A DNA stretch of 64,000 nt from NCBI GenBank assembly GCA_012845835.1, contig JABAKD010000026.1, positions 10,850,334 through 10,914,333 of the forward strand, written 5' to 3'. Under the pieces are notes generated by a model that was not told where the DNA came from, searched no databases, and was given only the letters and a program-made list of their open reading frames with translations. Both the position numbers and the translations under genes were made by a program. This DNA is from Undaria pinnatifida. Its lineage: Eukaryota; Sar; Phaeophyceae; Laminariales; Alariaceae. Below are positions 1 through 11,054 of the stretch, in pieces; the stretch's first letter is position 1; each line of letters begins with the position of its first letter.

Positions 1-999
1 AAAAAAAATGTTAGCGTAGAGCCTGATTTTGTTATGGTGTAAAAAGCTGGCCGAACGCGGGGGGGGGGGATAATCCAATATCAGACAGCGTAGAGCTCGG
101 GCACGACAAATAAACTGGCAAAATATTTTCACAGCAGAAGCATATGGGCATGATAGAGCCCATATATATTGGAAAACTGGTAAGAGACACGGTTACTGCA
201 GCTCTTCGGATGATGTGAGAAGCATAAGAAGGGGGCCGTGCGTGAGACAAAACCGACGGAATTCACATATATGACACTAGCAACCTGACAAATTAAGGCA
301 GCATAAAGTCTGTGTACGTATGACAGAATGCTGTCGAGATACCCGTACTACAGCAGTATTTGTTAAATTTGAACTGCGTAGATGCGATACATGATCAAAA
401 TCTACGAAATGTACGCTAAACAGCAGTATAGTGACAAATGGCAACATAGAGCCCTGCATGTCATAGAGCTGGAAGAGTTGTACACCGGACAACGGTAATT
501 TGGCCATAGCAGTGCAGGGCCCGTGTATGTCTTCTAACTGGAGAGATGTACGTACAACGCCAGTGTACAGGAATAACACGAAAGTTTGCACAAAAGAAAA
601 ACAGTAGCAATTCCCGAAGACAAATTTAAGCAGCACAGAGTTACTCGTACGCGCTTGTTAACCAAGTAAGAAAAAGGCAAGCATATTAGCTAATAACAAA
701 GCAGACAAGGGCAATGCATCAAAGTGAAGAAGAAACAAATGAGGGACAAACCAAAACGACTTTGGGATAGCAGTGGAAAAGGGGTACCACTGGAAATATC
801 AGGACAAGACGCAACCTTACATACAGGCCTGAAACCCTGGGAGTCAGACTCGGTACAACACCATACCTGGTGGGGAGGTAGGTATGCTACATGACTATGA
901 GGGTGTGCCCCGCCCGTAAGGTACGTGTCAACCCATACGTGTGTACGTACCACTGCTGTGCTGTGTACGAGGTACGCACATTGTCTTGTTGTTGTTTTC
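1..999. other. Unassigned sequence
   Basis: I see no recognisable protein, RNA or repeat here apart from a short G run at 59-69. The longest open frame (minus strand, 636-277, about 119 codons) has no motif I recognise and reads like chance coding. The stretch ends in a short GTT-rich run where family B begins. Confidence 0.5.
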
Positions 1000-2250
1000 T
1001 TACATTAACTCTTGTCAAACATTGAGAGTCTGTGGTCACGCAAAGATGCTGGAGCCCTAGGAAGATCCGAAAAACCAAGTGAAAGCAAAATTCGTCAGGG
1101 AAATACTACGCTTTCCCGCCTAAAAACGCACGATACGGAAGAAGGCGCACAAGTGAAAAGGTCAAATGTGCAAACTGAACTCACATGGCCGCGGGTATCC
1201 ACGCAACTACAGCATAGACTTCCCCCGTCCCCACAACTAACCAACTCGCGGCTACAAACTACAGCGGTTGGGCTGCCTGCACCGTACGAACCGCACGATT
1301 GTAGTGAGTTTAGACGAACGCGCCTGCTGTCTGGAGTGCTGTCAGAGTGACGACCCGCGGGCATGCAGTGAAACGGGAGCAATGGAACCAAAAACCACAG
1401 TACAGATATTAATGATCGCCCCTCCTTCCCGAGTTATTTGACAGGTTGCAGCGCAGCTACCACGCCCGTGCCTGAAAATTGAAAATTGCGGCGGGTCGTT
1501 CCCCGTGAAGGGTATACAACTCTTGTACAAACTCTACAAAAATCAGTGACGTAAGTAACATGTTGTACTACTGCCTCGTAAAAATAACCCTTGAAAAAAG
1601 ACGATAGCTGCTCCCATGATGATGTGCGTGCCGGTCGTGAGTCTCCGTGTGCCATCCTCCTGCTGTGGTTCTCCGTGGCCGCCTCATTGCCTTAGCTCAC
1701 TCGGCAAGCTCGTTCGCACTTGCTCTCGTTCACACTCAATTCCAGTCGGTTCCTCTTCTCCCCCGTCCAAAAAAAATAAAAAATGCTCCTCGCAGTTCGC
1801 GGTGCTGATCTGAAAAACAAAATTCTCGTTCAGGGAGAGTTCAATCCGTCTCTTCCCCGCCCGTCGACGGCCAGTCGCCCTCCTCCTTCGTTGTCGAATC
1901 CGGCCTCCTGCCGGCGCAATCCCCTCCACGCAAACCGAGACTGCGCCGTAGCGTGGCTCGTGGTGGCGCCTGTCTCCGCGCACGAGCATACCGATTAAGC
2001 ATTGCTGCTCCGCCGCTGCTGCCTAAAAAGACGCGCGAATCGTTGGTGACCATGCCTAACGCACCACGTACGACCCAACTCTACCGCCACGCCTGAGCCT
2101 CGCGGCCACACACAGCAGCAGCAAGGCAGCATCACTCCTTGAGGGTGAGTCCGGCCTTACGCCCGCCAGAAAGACCCCCCCACTCTCGCTACAAGCCTGC
2201 TAGGGCATGCTTCGCAGCATGCCTTACCGAGGCGGCAAGGGGGAACGAAG
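1000..2250 (+). repeat. Dispersed repeat family B, copy at 1 kb
   Basis: This 1.2-kb stretch aligns along its length with 13,735-15,250, and in part with 15,430-15,666 and 30,046-30,302. Shared landmarks, in order, are a GTT-rich run, a CGTGGTCAC-like start, ACTACGCTTTCCC, TAACCAACTCG, CTGCTGTCTGGAGTGCTGTC, TTGACAGGTT, TTAGCTCACTCGG and TTACCGAGGCGGCAA near the end. No conserved reading frame runs through it and both copies carry stops and indels, so it looks non-coding. It could be a long LTR, a solo LTR or a non-autonomous element; I cannot define terminal repeats or a target-site duplication. Confidence 0.75.
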
Positions 2251-2975
2251 ATTAACATTTGTCTATGAGCCGCTGTCTCACAAAAGGTACGCAAGCATAA
2301 ATATGACTAATACGTCGTGCTCGATTTCAATCACACGAAGTGTAAACGCTTGGAATATTTTAATAAAATACTGGCTTAAACACCACCAGCTAAATACGCG
2401 GGCAGAAAAATAAAAAAAAAAGAGTTTCGAAAACTGGACGGGGTACCTCCATGGCACCTTATGTCTATCTCTTGTAAATGAGGACCTATACCTCAATCAG
2501 TGGAGAACACAGTAGAGAGCTCTCCTTTTGTTACGTGGTCCTTGTGGGGTCACAGGGATTGGGACGTTCTGGTACATAAAAATATGTTTTGGGGATGGTG
2601 CAGCGCTTTTGGGGTGACGGACGTACTACAGCAGGAGTACGGTGACACGAAGCGTCTAAGAGACATCTCGTACCGAAGGACTTGTATGTTCTGATTATGT
2701 GCTACACGCTTGGTGCTAAGCAAAGGAAACAAAGGAGATCGTCTGTAGCACGGTACGGGTGCTACACCTACCTACGAGGGGGATAAGAGACGACTGCCTA
2801 CAGTACTCAACTGCTAGATAATGTGCTCGAGTCTATACTATATGACCTATCTGTTCTGTCAGGCGCAGCTCGTACGTGGTTGGCACACGGAGGTTAGATG
2901 AAAAAAACGGAGGCCAAAAAAAAGATAAAAGAAATACAACACAAAAGAAAAAAGTACCCCTACCTATCCTGTTTC
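2251..2975. other. Unassigned sequence
   Basis: No recognisable feature. Short open frames on both strands lack family motifs. An A-rich tract (about 2,898-2,995) leads into the left end of a family G repeat. Confidence 0.4.
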
Positions 2976-3945
2976 TCGATATATATTATAAAAATGAAAA
3001 TACACTCCAGCTGTGAGATCGAATATTTTGTCGAAACTCATCTTTGCAAGCTGTGCGTGATACTCCGATCGCGCGTATTACGGGTTGTGTGTCCTCATTA
3101 AGGATATAGGTCGGCGACTCCCCTTGCAACTACAGTGTAGCTGTCAGGGTCAACAGGGTGATGTTAGTCAGTCTGTGCGCGGAAACTATAAAGCCCGTTT
3201 CTGAGGGGGATAAAATCTGACAGCTGTGGAAGGAAATTCATCAGTTTATCAAGTGAATCCTGTAAGTCGAATATCCGGTGAGGGGAGGGCGGAGGTTTGA
3301 AGGACGTGGGGGCCTGATTTTAGTCAAAAGGGGGGGGGGGGAGGACGGGTGGGGCAGGTCTATTTTTGCGTTGAAACATAAAATATTTCATGTGGGGGAG
3401 GGGAGGAATGTGGCGGGGGGGGGCGGGGGCGGGGGGGGAGGGCTTTAGGTCGCACATATGTAGGGGTTGGCTATACGCGTGGAGCTAGTTTTAGGCGATG
3501 GTGCGGGTGGTGGGTGAAGGAGGGGGCGTTGGGGACGGGGGTGGGTGGGAATTGCAGCAGCGGCATGGACGGCTCTGAAACGGTAACGAGGCGATATCCA
3601 GGGCGTGGAAGTGTTTATTACTCTGGCGGATTTCGATAGTAGGTGGGGCGTTTATGCAGGAGAAAACGATGGGAACAAAAAAAAAACAAAAGCGGGGGAG
3701 GGGGGTCGGGGGGAAGGGTTTTCGAGAGGTTTAGGTCACATATAATATTAAATCAAGGATTTGTTCGACACTGATGTTCGCAACATTGTGTGTGATCCTC
3801 CGATCGCGAGTGTTAATCACATATGTGGTGGTTCACATTATATAAATGAAAATGAACTCCAGCTGTGAGATCGAAGATCTGGTCAAGAATCATCTTTGCA
3901 AGCTGTGTGATACTCCGTTCGCGCGTATTACAAGTTGTGTGTCGC
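2976..3945 (+). repeat. Family G repeat array (G-tract-punctuated), locus 1
   Basis: The array opens with an AT-rich end (ATATATTATAAAAATGAAAA, 2,978-2,997) followed by ACTCCAGCTGTGAGATCGAA, which recurs at every family G locus. Next come GCGCGGAAACTATAAA, CTGACAGCTGTGG, several poly-G tracts on the plus strand, GCATGGACGGCTCTGAAA, and GTGTTTATTACTCTGG plus GATTTCGATAGTAGGTGG. A second left-type end starts near 3,838 (AACTCCAGCTGTGAGATCGA). Open frames here are Gly- or Pro-rich products of the G tracts and are not genes. It looks like an array of short non-autonomous elements. Confidence 0.75.
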
Positions 3946-5307
3946 ATTTTGGATAACAAGAAACCGAGAAGAGGCGGGGCTTTCGTTCCAAGCTTGAAGC
4001 TCACAGGTCGGCGATTGAAGGACGCCACATTGTGAAGGAGTCGTGGTGCCGGATGGTGATAGGGAAGGGACGCAGGGGTATCAATGTCGCTTGGAGACGG
4101 CACCGGTTCTTCTTTGTTGATTTCGATTATTGTCGTTGAGCTATGAGAAGCTCGAGGAGACAGGAGATGAGAAAGAGTGAGAGCACGAGGGTGGGGTGAG
4201 GCTTACGGAGTTCTCTTCACCCCAGCATTGCTGCTGTGCTCTCTTCTGGACCGTTACCTATGGAACATACAAGGAATGTTCTCCTAGGTGTTCTATATTC
4301 CCACGAGCGCTTAACGCGCTTCCGTCTACCTATCTTGTCCACAGAGCAACGTTCCAATACCGAGAACGCTCTTGTGGTATAAGCTAGCTAGATTCCACGG
4401 GACATCCGCTCCGCCAGAATATTCCGTTTTAGAAAATATTCTTGTGGCCAATAGGCCATATCTCTGTGGGCTATCTTACCGGATATATTGCCAGCTATAC
4501 TGACACTCTATTGCACCCTCTCGATGGTGGGACGTCAACGAGGATTACGGAGATGTTCGGTCTCCTTGATGTTAGACACACGTCATGGAGGGATTTCCGT
4601 AGACACGTGTTCATTTTGCTTCTGATAGGAACCTGGCCCATTACATTATTAATATTACCCCCTAGTTTTAGTGGTGTTGCATGATCAATACTACTCCACC
4701 AAACCAGAGAAGTGTAAACTGGTGGCAGGTGACTCAAATACTGAATATGCCTGTGTCAGGCTCTGTGACAAAACTAAGGAGCCGGAATGCAAGCGGTGTA
4801 TGTCCAGTAACTATACCATCGCAAGACATTCAGTTGTCATTGAATGTGACATGTATGGGTGACAGACAATTAATTGATATATTTCATCAAGGGGTCACGA
4901 TGTGACTCTAGATATTCAAGACAGGGTGACGGACTGGTGGGTACTCTCGCTACGCAGTGAACCGGCTGTGGCCTCCAGGGCTCGAGGTACTTGGCCCATG
5001 CAACGACAGGGACAAAATAAGATGGAATAGGGTAATACGCGTATGGCATGGGAAGAACTTCGTGCTGGCATGGAATAATCTTCATGCGGCAAGACATCCT
5101 GACGTATGGTGCTTGGCAACTGGGGTGCGTCGGGGCCAACGGTGGGACGTAGCGGACAAAATGAAGCATATATGGGCGTGTGTAATGGACAGCTCGTAAT
5201 GTAGTGAGAACCCTCATGGCTCACATCTAGCCGTCATCGACATCCAAGGAAAAGATAACGGGATAACCACGGTAACATTCATCATTTTTGCAAGTACAAG
5301 GGCTCCG
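3946..5307. other. Unassigned sequence
   Basis: No gene recognised. Open frames of about 80-115 codons occur on both strands (for example plus 4,442-4,684 and minus 5,217-4,870), but they overlap antisense, have no motif I know, and are no longer than chance allows. This stretch lacks the G tracts of its neighbours. Confidence 0.35.
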
Positions 5308-5337
5308 CATGGGCGCCGGCATTCTCCGGCGCCCATG
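5308..5337. repeat. Perfect 12-bp GC-rich inverted repeat (stem-loop)
   Basis: CATGGGCGCCGG (5,308-5,319) and its exact reverse complement CCGGCGCCCATG (5,326-5,337) flank a 6-nt loop, CATTCT. The stem is strong and GC-rich, unlike its flanks. No T tract follows as in a bacterial terminator, and no gene ends here. It could be a replication or slippage product or the end of a small mobile element. Confidence 0.85.
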
Positions 5338-6364
5338 TTTCGGGTAGGTCAGGGCAGCACTTCGACAGGTTAAAGGTGTAGCTGTTCGATTTGACATATA
5401 TTGAACTTTAAAGTAATGCCAAGGGTTTAATACGAACATGGGATTATGAAGGTCATACCTTGACAGAAGAATAACGTAATATTATACAACGATGAAGGCA
5501 AGGATAGATAGGCGAAACACCCTTGTTAAATGCGCCGTCAAGTAAAAGTTGGCGTCTATCAAACAAAAATACCGAAAAAAGTACAATGAGAACCTGCGTC
5601 GCCTCTAGGCGAAACGAAAGAGGCCTTGGTAATAATGAAGAGACTGCACTGCTGTCCCCGTGGCAATGGAGGTTCGAAGTCGACAGGATGCAAAGTAAGT
5701 TTGCATCAAACGTCGACATGGGGCTATGTCAGCCGGCGAGGTTTGGGAAGAAGATAGCTTTGTTTGTCACGTGAAGGCTGTCGCATTGACTGATCTGCGT
5801 CGTCGCGGTCGAGGAGGAGAACGAAGAAGAGGAGAGCGATCTCCCGTTGCGGCGGCGTTGTCTAAGATAGGTGCGGGGGTGGCTTTGCTCGTACGGGAGG
5901 TTAGCGTAGCGCTTCTTCTCTGTTTTTTCTCGGGAAGGCGGGCTATGTGTGTCTGCTGTCTTTGCTTCGCGGGTGCTTTCACGTTGTCGAAATCGGACGC
6001 ATCCCCTAAATATATAATGTCCGAAGTGTCTCTACCATGACGACTACTGACAGTGCCGTGCGTATTTCCTAGAGAATAGGATATTTTTTACAGGTAGTAA
6101 TAATATGCCTTGGCAACATTTTATTTATTTATTATCCTCGCACCACTCTCGCGCTCCCTCCCAGTAGTAGTTCAGATCCGGGGTCACATAGGGGGCCCTC
6201 ATCCTTCCTCCCCACTTCGGCACGTGCCTTCATTTTTACCGCGACTAGAATCCAGCATTTTCTTGCCTCGTCGACTCGCGTCGAATTGTACCTACCCACG
6301 CTGCTTGGCGTTCTCAGCAGTTGATCCCTTTTTTTTTCATTTTTGCAAATAATGGCATATAAAT
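5338..6364. other. Unassigned sequence
   Basis: No recognised feature. A plus-strand open frame at 5,726-6,040 (about 104 codons) has an Arg-rich stretch followed by a hydrophobic stretch, but no family resemblance and no support as a gene. The last ~60 bp are AT-rich and lead into a family G left end. Confidence 0.35.
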
Positions 6365-7790
6365 CTTTTTATAGAAAATAATAATACACTCCAGCTGTGA
6401 GATCGAAGATTTCGTCGAAACTCATCTTTGCAAGCTGTGTGTGATACTCCGATCGCGCGCATTACGAGTTGCGTGTCCTCATTAAGATATAGGTCTGCGA
6501 CTCCCTTTACAACTAGAGTGTAGCTATCAGGGTCAACAGGGTGATTTTAGTCAGTCTGTGCGCGGAAACTATAAAACCCGTTTCTGAGGGGGACAAAATC
6601 TGACAGCTGTGGAGGGAAATGTATCCTTTTAACAAGTGAATCTTGTAAGTCGAATAACCGGCGAGGGGTAGGGGCGGAGTTTTGAAGGACGTGGGGGCCT
6701 GGTTTTGATCAAAAGCGAGCGGATTTGGACGGGGGGAGGGGGGGGGGGGGGGGGGGAAAGGGGGGGGCAATTTGTGCACGTGAGCTATAAATCCTTTCAA
6801 GGGGATAAATCTGACGGTTTTGGCACCAGTTGATTATTGGGGGGAGGGGGGGGGGGGGGGGGAGGCGGGGGGGGGCGTATGGGCAGCTCAATATGTGCGT
6901 GGAAACTACACATTATTTTGAGGGCATAAATGTGACGGTTTTGGAAATAATGCATCAGTTTATCATGTACATCCTGGGGTAAGTCGAACAATCATTGAGT
7001 AGAGAGAGGGTGGAGTGTTCGAGGGGGTGGGGTTGGGATGGGTTGGGGGGGAGGGGGGGGGGGGGGGGGGGGGAAAGGAAGGGTTTTAGGTAAGGGGTTT
7101 GTTACACGTGTGGTGCTAGGTCTAGGCGATGGTGCGGGTGATGGGGAAGAAGGGGGCGTTCGGGGCGGGGGGGGGGGGGGGGAACAGTGGCATGGATGGC
7201 TCTCGAAAGATAATGAGAAGATATTCTGTGCGTGAAGTGTTTATTAATCTTGCTGATTTCGATATTTTGGTGGGGCGTTTGAGGAAGGGAGAGCGAAAGG
7301 GGGGAGGGGGGGGGGGGGAGGGGGGAGATTTTTAAGAGGTTTAGGTCACAAATAATATTCAAGTACACTTCGGCTGTGAGATCAAAGATATGTAGGGGCT
7401 TGTTATACGCGTGGTGCTAGGTCTAGGCGATCGTGCGGGTGGTTGGAATAGAGGGGTCGTTGGAGGGGGGGGGGAGGGGGGGGAAATAATTGAAAACTAC
7501 GTCATGGATGGTCAGAAAGATAATGACGTGATATGCAACTGCTGTATAGGTGTTTATTACTCAGGCCGATTTCGATTGTCAGTGGGGCGTTTGGACAAAC
7601 TAGGCGGGATGGGGGGCGGGGGGGGGGGGAAGGGTTGGGTTTTTTTCATGAACAAGAGGGGTCAGGGGAGGGGGAGGGGAGGGGGGGGGGGGGGGGGGGC
7701 GGGACATTTCAATATGTTCGCGGAAACTATAAATTCTCAAAGGGGACAAACCTGACGATTGAAGCAATAAGACATCCCTTTATTTTTTAT
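6365..7790 (+). repeat. Family G repeat array, locus 2
   Basis: It begins with TACACTCCAGCTGTGAGATC and contains at least four reiterations of the GTGAGCTATAAATCC / GCGGAAACTATAAA motif (about 6,561, 6,781, 6,899 and 7,720), each followed by a CTGACGGTTTTGG-like block. There are two GCATGGATGG plus GTGTTTATTA blocks (about 7,190-7,290 and 7,503-7,600). Poly-G tracts on the plus strand separate the blocks; the longest near-pure run is about 7,046-7,074. The tracts could form G-quadruplexes. Long Gly- or Pro-rich frames here follow from the tracts and are not genes. Confidence 0.75.
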
Positions 7791-7794
7791 ATAT

Positions 7795-7868
7795 TGTGGT
7801 GGGTGTCGAACTCAAGGACAACCAAGAGTTAGTAGTATTCGAGGGTAAAACCACTAGACCACCGGGGC
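7795..7868 (-). repeat. tRNA-like segment (possible SINE head or decayed tRNA)
   Basis: On the minus strand a TGGTCTAGTGGTT motif (a tRNA box A / D-arm pattern) is followed about 40 nt later by GAGTTCGAC (a box B / T-loop pattern), the normal tRNA spacing. The T stem pairs poorly and the acceptor arms do not pair well, so a working tRNA is unlikely. A tRNA-derived SINE head or a dead tRNA fits better. It lies directly beside the end of family G locus 2. Confidence 0.4.
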
Positions 7869-7984
7869 GGCCGGCTGACAATTGATTAAAACAAAACAGG
7901 ATCTTTGCATAGAGATTACATTCCCCTATATTTGTATGATATTACGATGGTTGACGCCGCGTTACGTACCCAGAGAGGTGTTGC

Positions 7985-8090
7985 CTATGGTATCAGTCAA
8001 CATTATTATTCACTGATGGAGCCTCTGTCCTGTGACCACGGACTTGATTATTATGCGAGTTAACTGTGAGAACAACAACAACAGCAACTA
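7985..8090 (-). repeat. CAA-linked repeat end, left arm of an inverted pair
   Basis: The plus strand reads GTGACCACGGACTTG, then ATGCGAGTTAACTGTGAG, then a short CAA run (about 8,071-8,087). The same block occurs at 12,610-12,660 in this orientation and inverted at 8,780-8,890. Each copy sits against a CAA/GTT microsatellite, as a repeat end with a simple-sequence tail would. Confidence 0.65.
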
Positions 8091-8378
8091 CTGCTGCTCT
8101 TGAAGCTCCAAATTTGAAAACAGCGTACCAGGTATATATCGTTGACTGCTGCTGTAGTTTTGATTGCTGCTGTCATTGATTAGTACACCACGTGTCGACC
8201 CGGTTCTCGGAAAAATAACTGCCCAAGGGGAATCCAAAATCCAAAGTCCCCCCGCTATTGTCGGATGTGTTTCTTACCTCCCGTACGTAGTACGCGTTCA
8301 CGATCAGGTATGGGGGACGGATATGGAAGGCGTTGGACAGCGCCTTTCGAACAAAGTGACTTGACCGAGAAATCCTAC

Positions 8379-8430
8379 AGCACTGCCCACTGAACTACTT
8401 AATCACTTGACTCAGTCAGTGGGTAGTGCT
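8379..8430. repeat. 15-bp inverted repeat with tRNA box-A-like arm
   Basis: AGCACTGCCCACTGA (8,379-8,393) pairs with TCAGTGGGTAGTGCT (8,416-8,430) with one mismatch across a 22-nt loop. The right arm resembles a tRNA box A (CAGTGGGTAG). About 90-120 nt further on, the minus strand carries GTGAGTTCGATTCTCAC (about 8,513-8,529), a perfectly paired T-arm pattern. This suggests tRNA-derived (SINE-like) fragments in both orientations. I do not call a functional tRNA. Confidence 0.5.
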
Positions 8431-8774
8431 ACATGACATACATATGTTAAACTACCAAAATAATCATTCATAATGCCAGCGCGCATGCTCGAAAACGACA
8501 AATATGAAGGCGGTGAGAATCGAACTCACGACACAGCACTACCCATATGTCACGTGACTCAGAAGTAACTCAGTTGAATCAAATACAATCTTTAGCTGGA
8601 CCGTTCCGCAAGTAATGCACAGGCGGCAAACTAGCGGCAAATGGTAGGGAGTTCAACTTACTTAGACAAAAAGGAAGAAAAAGTCGCGAAAAAGTTTAAA
8701 ATCGTGTTGGCAGAAGAACCAAATTTGCAGGAGGCAGCTAAAAGATCAAGGCACAGGCAATTCTTCAGGTGTTG

Positions 8775-8970
8775 TTGTTGTTGTTGTTATTATTATTGTT
8801 GTTGTTATTGTTGTTGTCGTTGTTCTCACATAAACTCGCATAATCTCAAGTTCGCGGTCACAGTACAGGCTCCAGTCACTCTGGAGCTGAGGAAAACCCT
8901 AGGGAAAAACACGAACAACCAAAGGTCTTACACGCACTCGTATATCACAGCTGACGCATTTCATGCCTCC
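8775..8970 (+). repeat. CAA-linked repeat, right arm, with pol-derived stretch
   Basis: A GTT/ATT microsatellite (about 8,770-8,825) is followed by CTCACATAAACTCGCATAAT and a GGTCAC block, then ACAGGCTCCAGTCACTC. The next bases match, strand-inverted, the sequence just upstream of the broken integrase (12,650-12,500), including a shared peptide YITADAxHAS. So this is a fragment of the same Ty3/gypsy-related element, truncated after about 8,970. It forms an inverted pair with 7,985-8,090. Confidence 0.6.
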
Positions 8971-11054
8971 AACCAGAAACATATAAAAGTGAAATCGGGA
9001 GTCAGTCTACGATGTGCCAGGTCCGTACCGGTGCATACGTCTCATTACTCACGGCTGGAAAACCGACTATCATTCCGCTTGCCACCCAAGAAAGACTACC
9101 TACGTATATATTACACGTAGCATCTATCATTACGCACACGCATGACAGACGCAAGTCAACTGGAGAAAAAATCCAAAGAACAAATATGAAGAGAAAGGAA
9201 AAGAAATGGGTGCATGGGGCCAAGAATAAGGAAAAAAAAAGGCATTTCGGGGGTCTACTGGCGAGTCTGCCACCAGAACGGGATGTCACGTGGTTTTTCG
9301 ACGGTCTACAGCAGTACTACGAACGACTTCCGATACACCCACCGAAGCACGGACTACCGGCCAATTACGCGATCGATAGCGGGCCGTGGTTGTCACGTGC
9401 CTCTGTTTTTGGGGCCCCTGTGCCCTGCCTCTTGTTTGCTCTTGTTGGGTGAAACATGAAGTGTGCTAGAGGGTCTCACGGCAGCAGCACACCATAACGT
9501 CCGTTCTTACGACGTATCATTCTTATAGGAAATGTAATATTTTTTCTTCATCAAAATGAACATATAGCGGTTGTTGTATATTGGATAGAGTGATGCGTGA
9601 ACGACGAAACTTGCCAACGGCACTCGTACTTCCATTTGAGCTATCTGCTATGGTTCTGGTTGCTAGTAGTTGCTGCAGTATGTGCGAGAAGTTTACGCCC
9701 TTCGGTTACTGCTGATGCAGCTGATGTTGTGTGTTTGCCAATGCCGTCAGTTGGCGTTCATGCTCGTCGTACATACTGCTGTTCTCACCCAGTACATACG
9801 GGTTTCCTCGTACATCAACCGTACAACGACGAGCTCAATACAGAAGAAAGGTAACATGAAATAAATGGCATGGACAATGACCACATAAAAGCGAGCACAG
9901 CGGGATAGTTCGCTACGATCAACCGCACTCGTTCATGCCTACAGCAGAGGCTGCCTGGAGTGTTCAGCGGTCGTGCCTAAAGCCGGGGCCAAAGGCCGAG
10001 GAGACGGCTCTACCTGCTTGGTTTTGTCTCGAGATTCTGTTACGTGAAAATATAATGATTTGGGAGTTTCTTCACGAATCGTCTTGCCGTCGGCAATTTG
10101 TGTCACGAGGTTGTTGGATATCAGTCGGTAATTTGTGTCACGTTTTAGGTGAACACACTAAAATGTTGAATTTCCAACTGGCAAACTTAGCAGAAACAAA
10201 AAAATAAAGGCCGAGCAAGAAACCAAACGAAGTAGTAAAAACGTACAGCAAAGAAACCAACTGCTCGAGAGTGTGCCACCGCAAAATTCCAAACATTATC
10301 AGGCACCGTTTGGAAATGATGACAATTTTGTAAATCATCCAGGCGTTGCAGACATTCATATTCAATCGAAATCTGCCAAAAAATCCTTCTCGACATGCGG
10401 TATTTTTGCAACTCCTCGCTTGTCTCGCTCGGCAACCGTCCGCGTTCACGTTGATGTGCGGAACGGACACAGCAGAGCGAGGGGCTGTAGAGCCGCCCAC
10501 CGAAGGCGGCGCTCGACCGAAGCTATGTCCGACCGATAATTCCAGTTCCGCGAATCGCATACTTCGGCCGAGACAAAAAAGAAACTCCTGACCAAATCCC
10601 TGACACCGAAGAAGGATTTTAATAGATTTGTGTGAGTGAACGTCACGCGTGGTTCACACCTGCGTCGTCGACACACAAAGATAAGACGATGGGGCGCTCA
10701 CGGAAACTGACATTATTATATTATTATTTGTAACTTGTAGATGCTTATGTGCTTGCTACTGAGCAGTTGACAAGGCTATAAGGCTCGGTCGTTGGCGTGG
10801 GGAATCGGCATACTAGACAACTCGATAAAATACATGACAACTCACATATGTAACGAATATGAGTAAAAAACGTGGGACAGGGGCAAATACATGACACGAC
10901 ATGTCGATTCATGTCTGGACAATATGGTACAAAGAAACACGGGAGGTCATCAGTAGTTGCTATTAATAGTGCTGATGTTTGACAATTAATTGAGCACGAG
11001 CAAGGACGGCCCAGAGGAGTTCACATCACCCATAGTGTTCGTTGGCATCTGCGG
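8971..11054. other. Unassigned sequence
   Basis: No gene recognised. Open frames of up to about 146 codons (plus 9,012-9,452; minus 10,560-10,138) overlap frames of similar length on the other strand and carry no motif I can name. The 10,850-11,054 part lies downstream of the broken integrase on its strand and may include the rest of that retroelement, but I cannot identify an LTR. Confidence 0.35.

Noticed and set aside
5308-5337. Bacterial-type intrinsic terminator
   Set aside because: There is a strong stem but no T tract, no upstream gene, and the window is eukaryotic in content.
6513-7835. Gly-rich and Pro-rich proteins from open frames in family G arrays
   Set aside because: The composition comes from poly-G tracts whose length changes between copies, so frames are not conserved.
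7795-7868. Functional tRNA gene
   Set aside because: Box A and box B are present, but the T stem and acceptor stem do not pair well enough.
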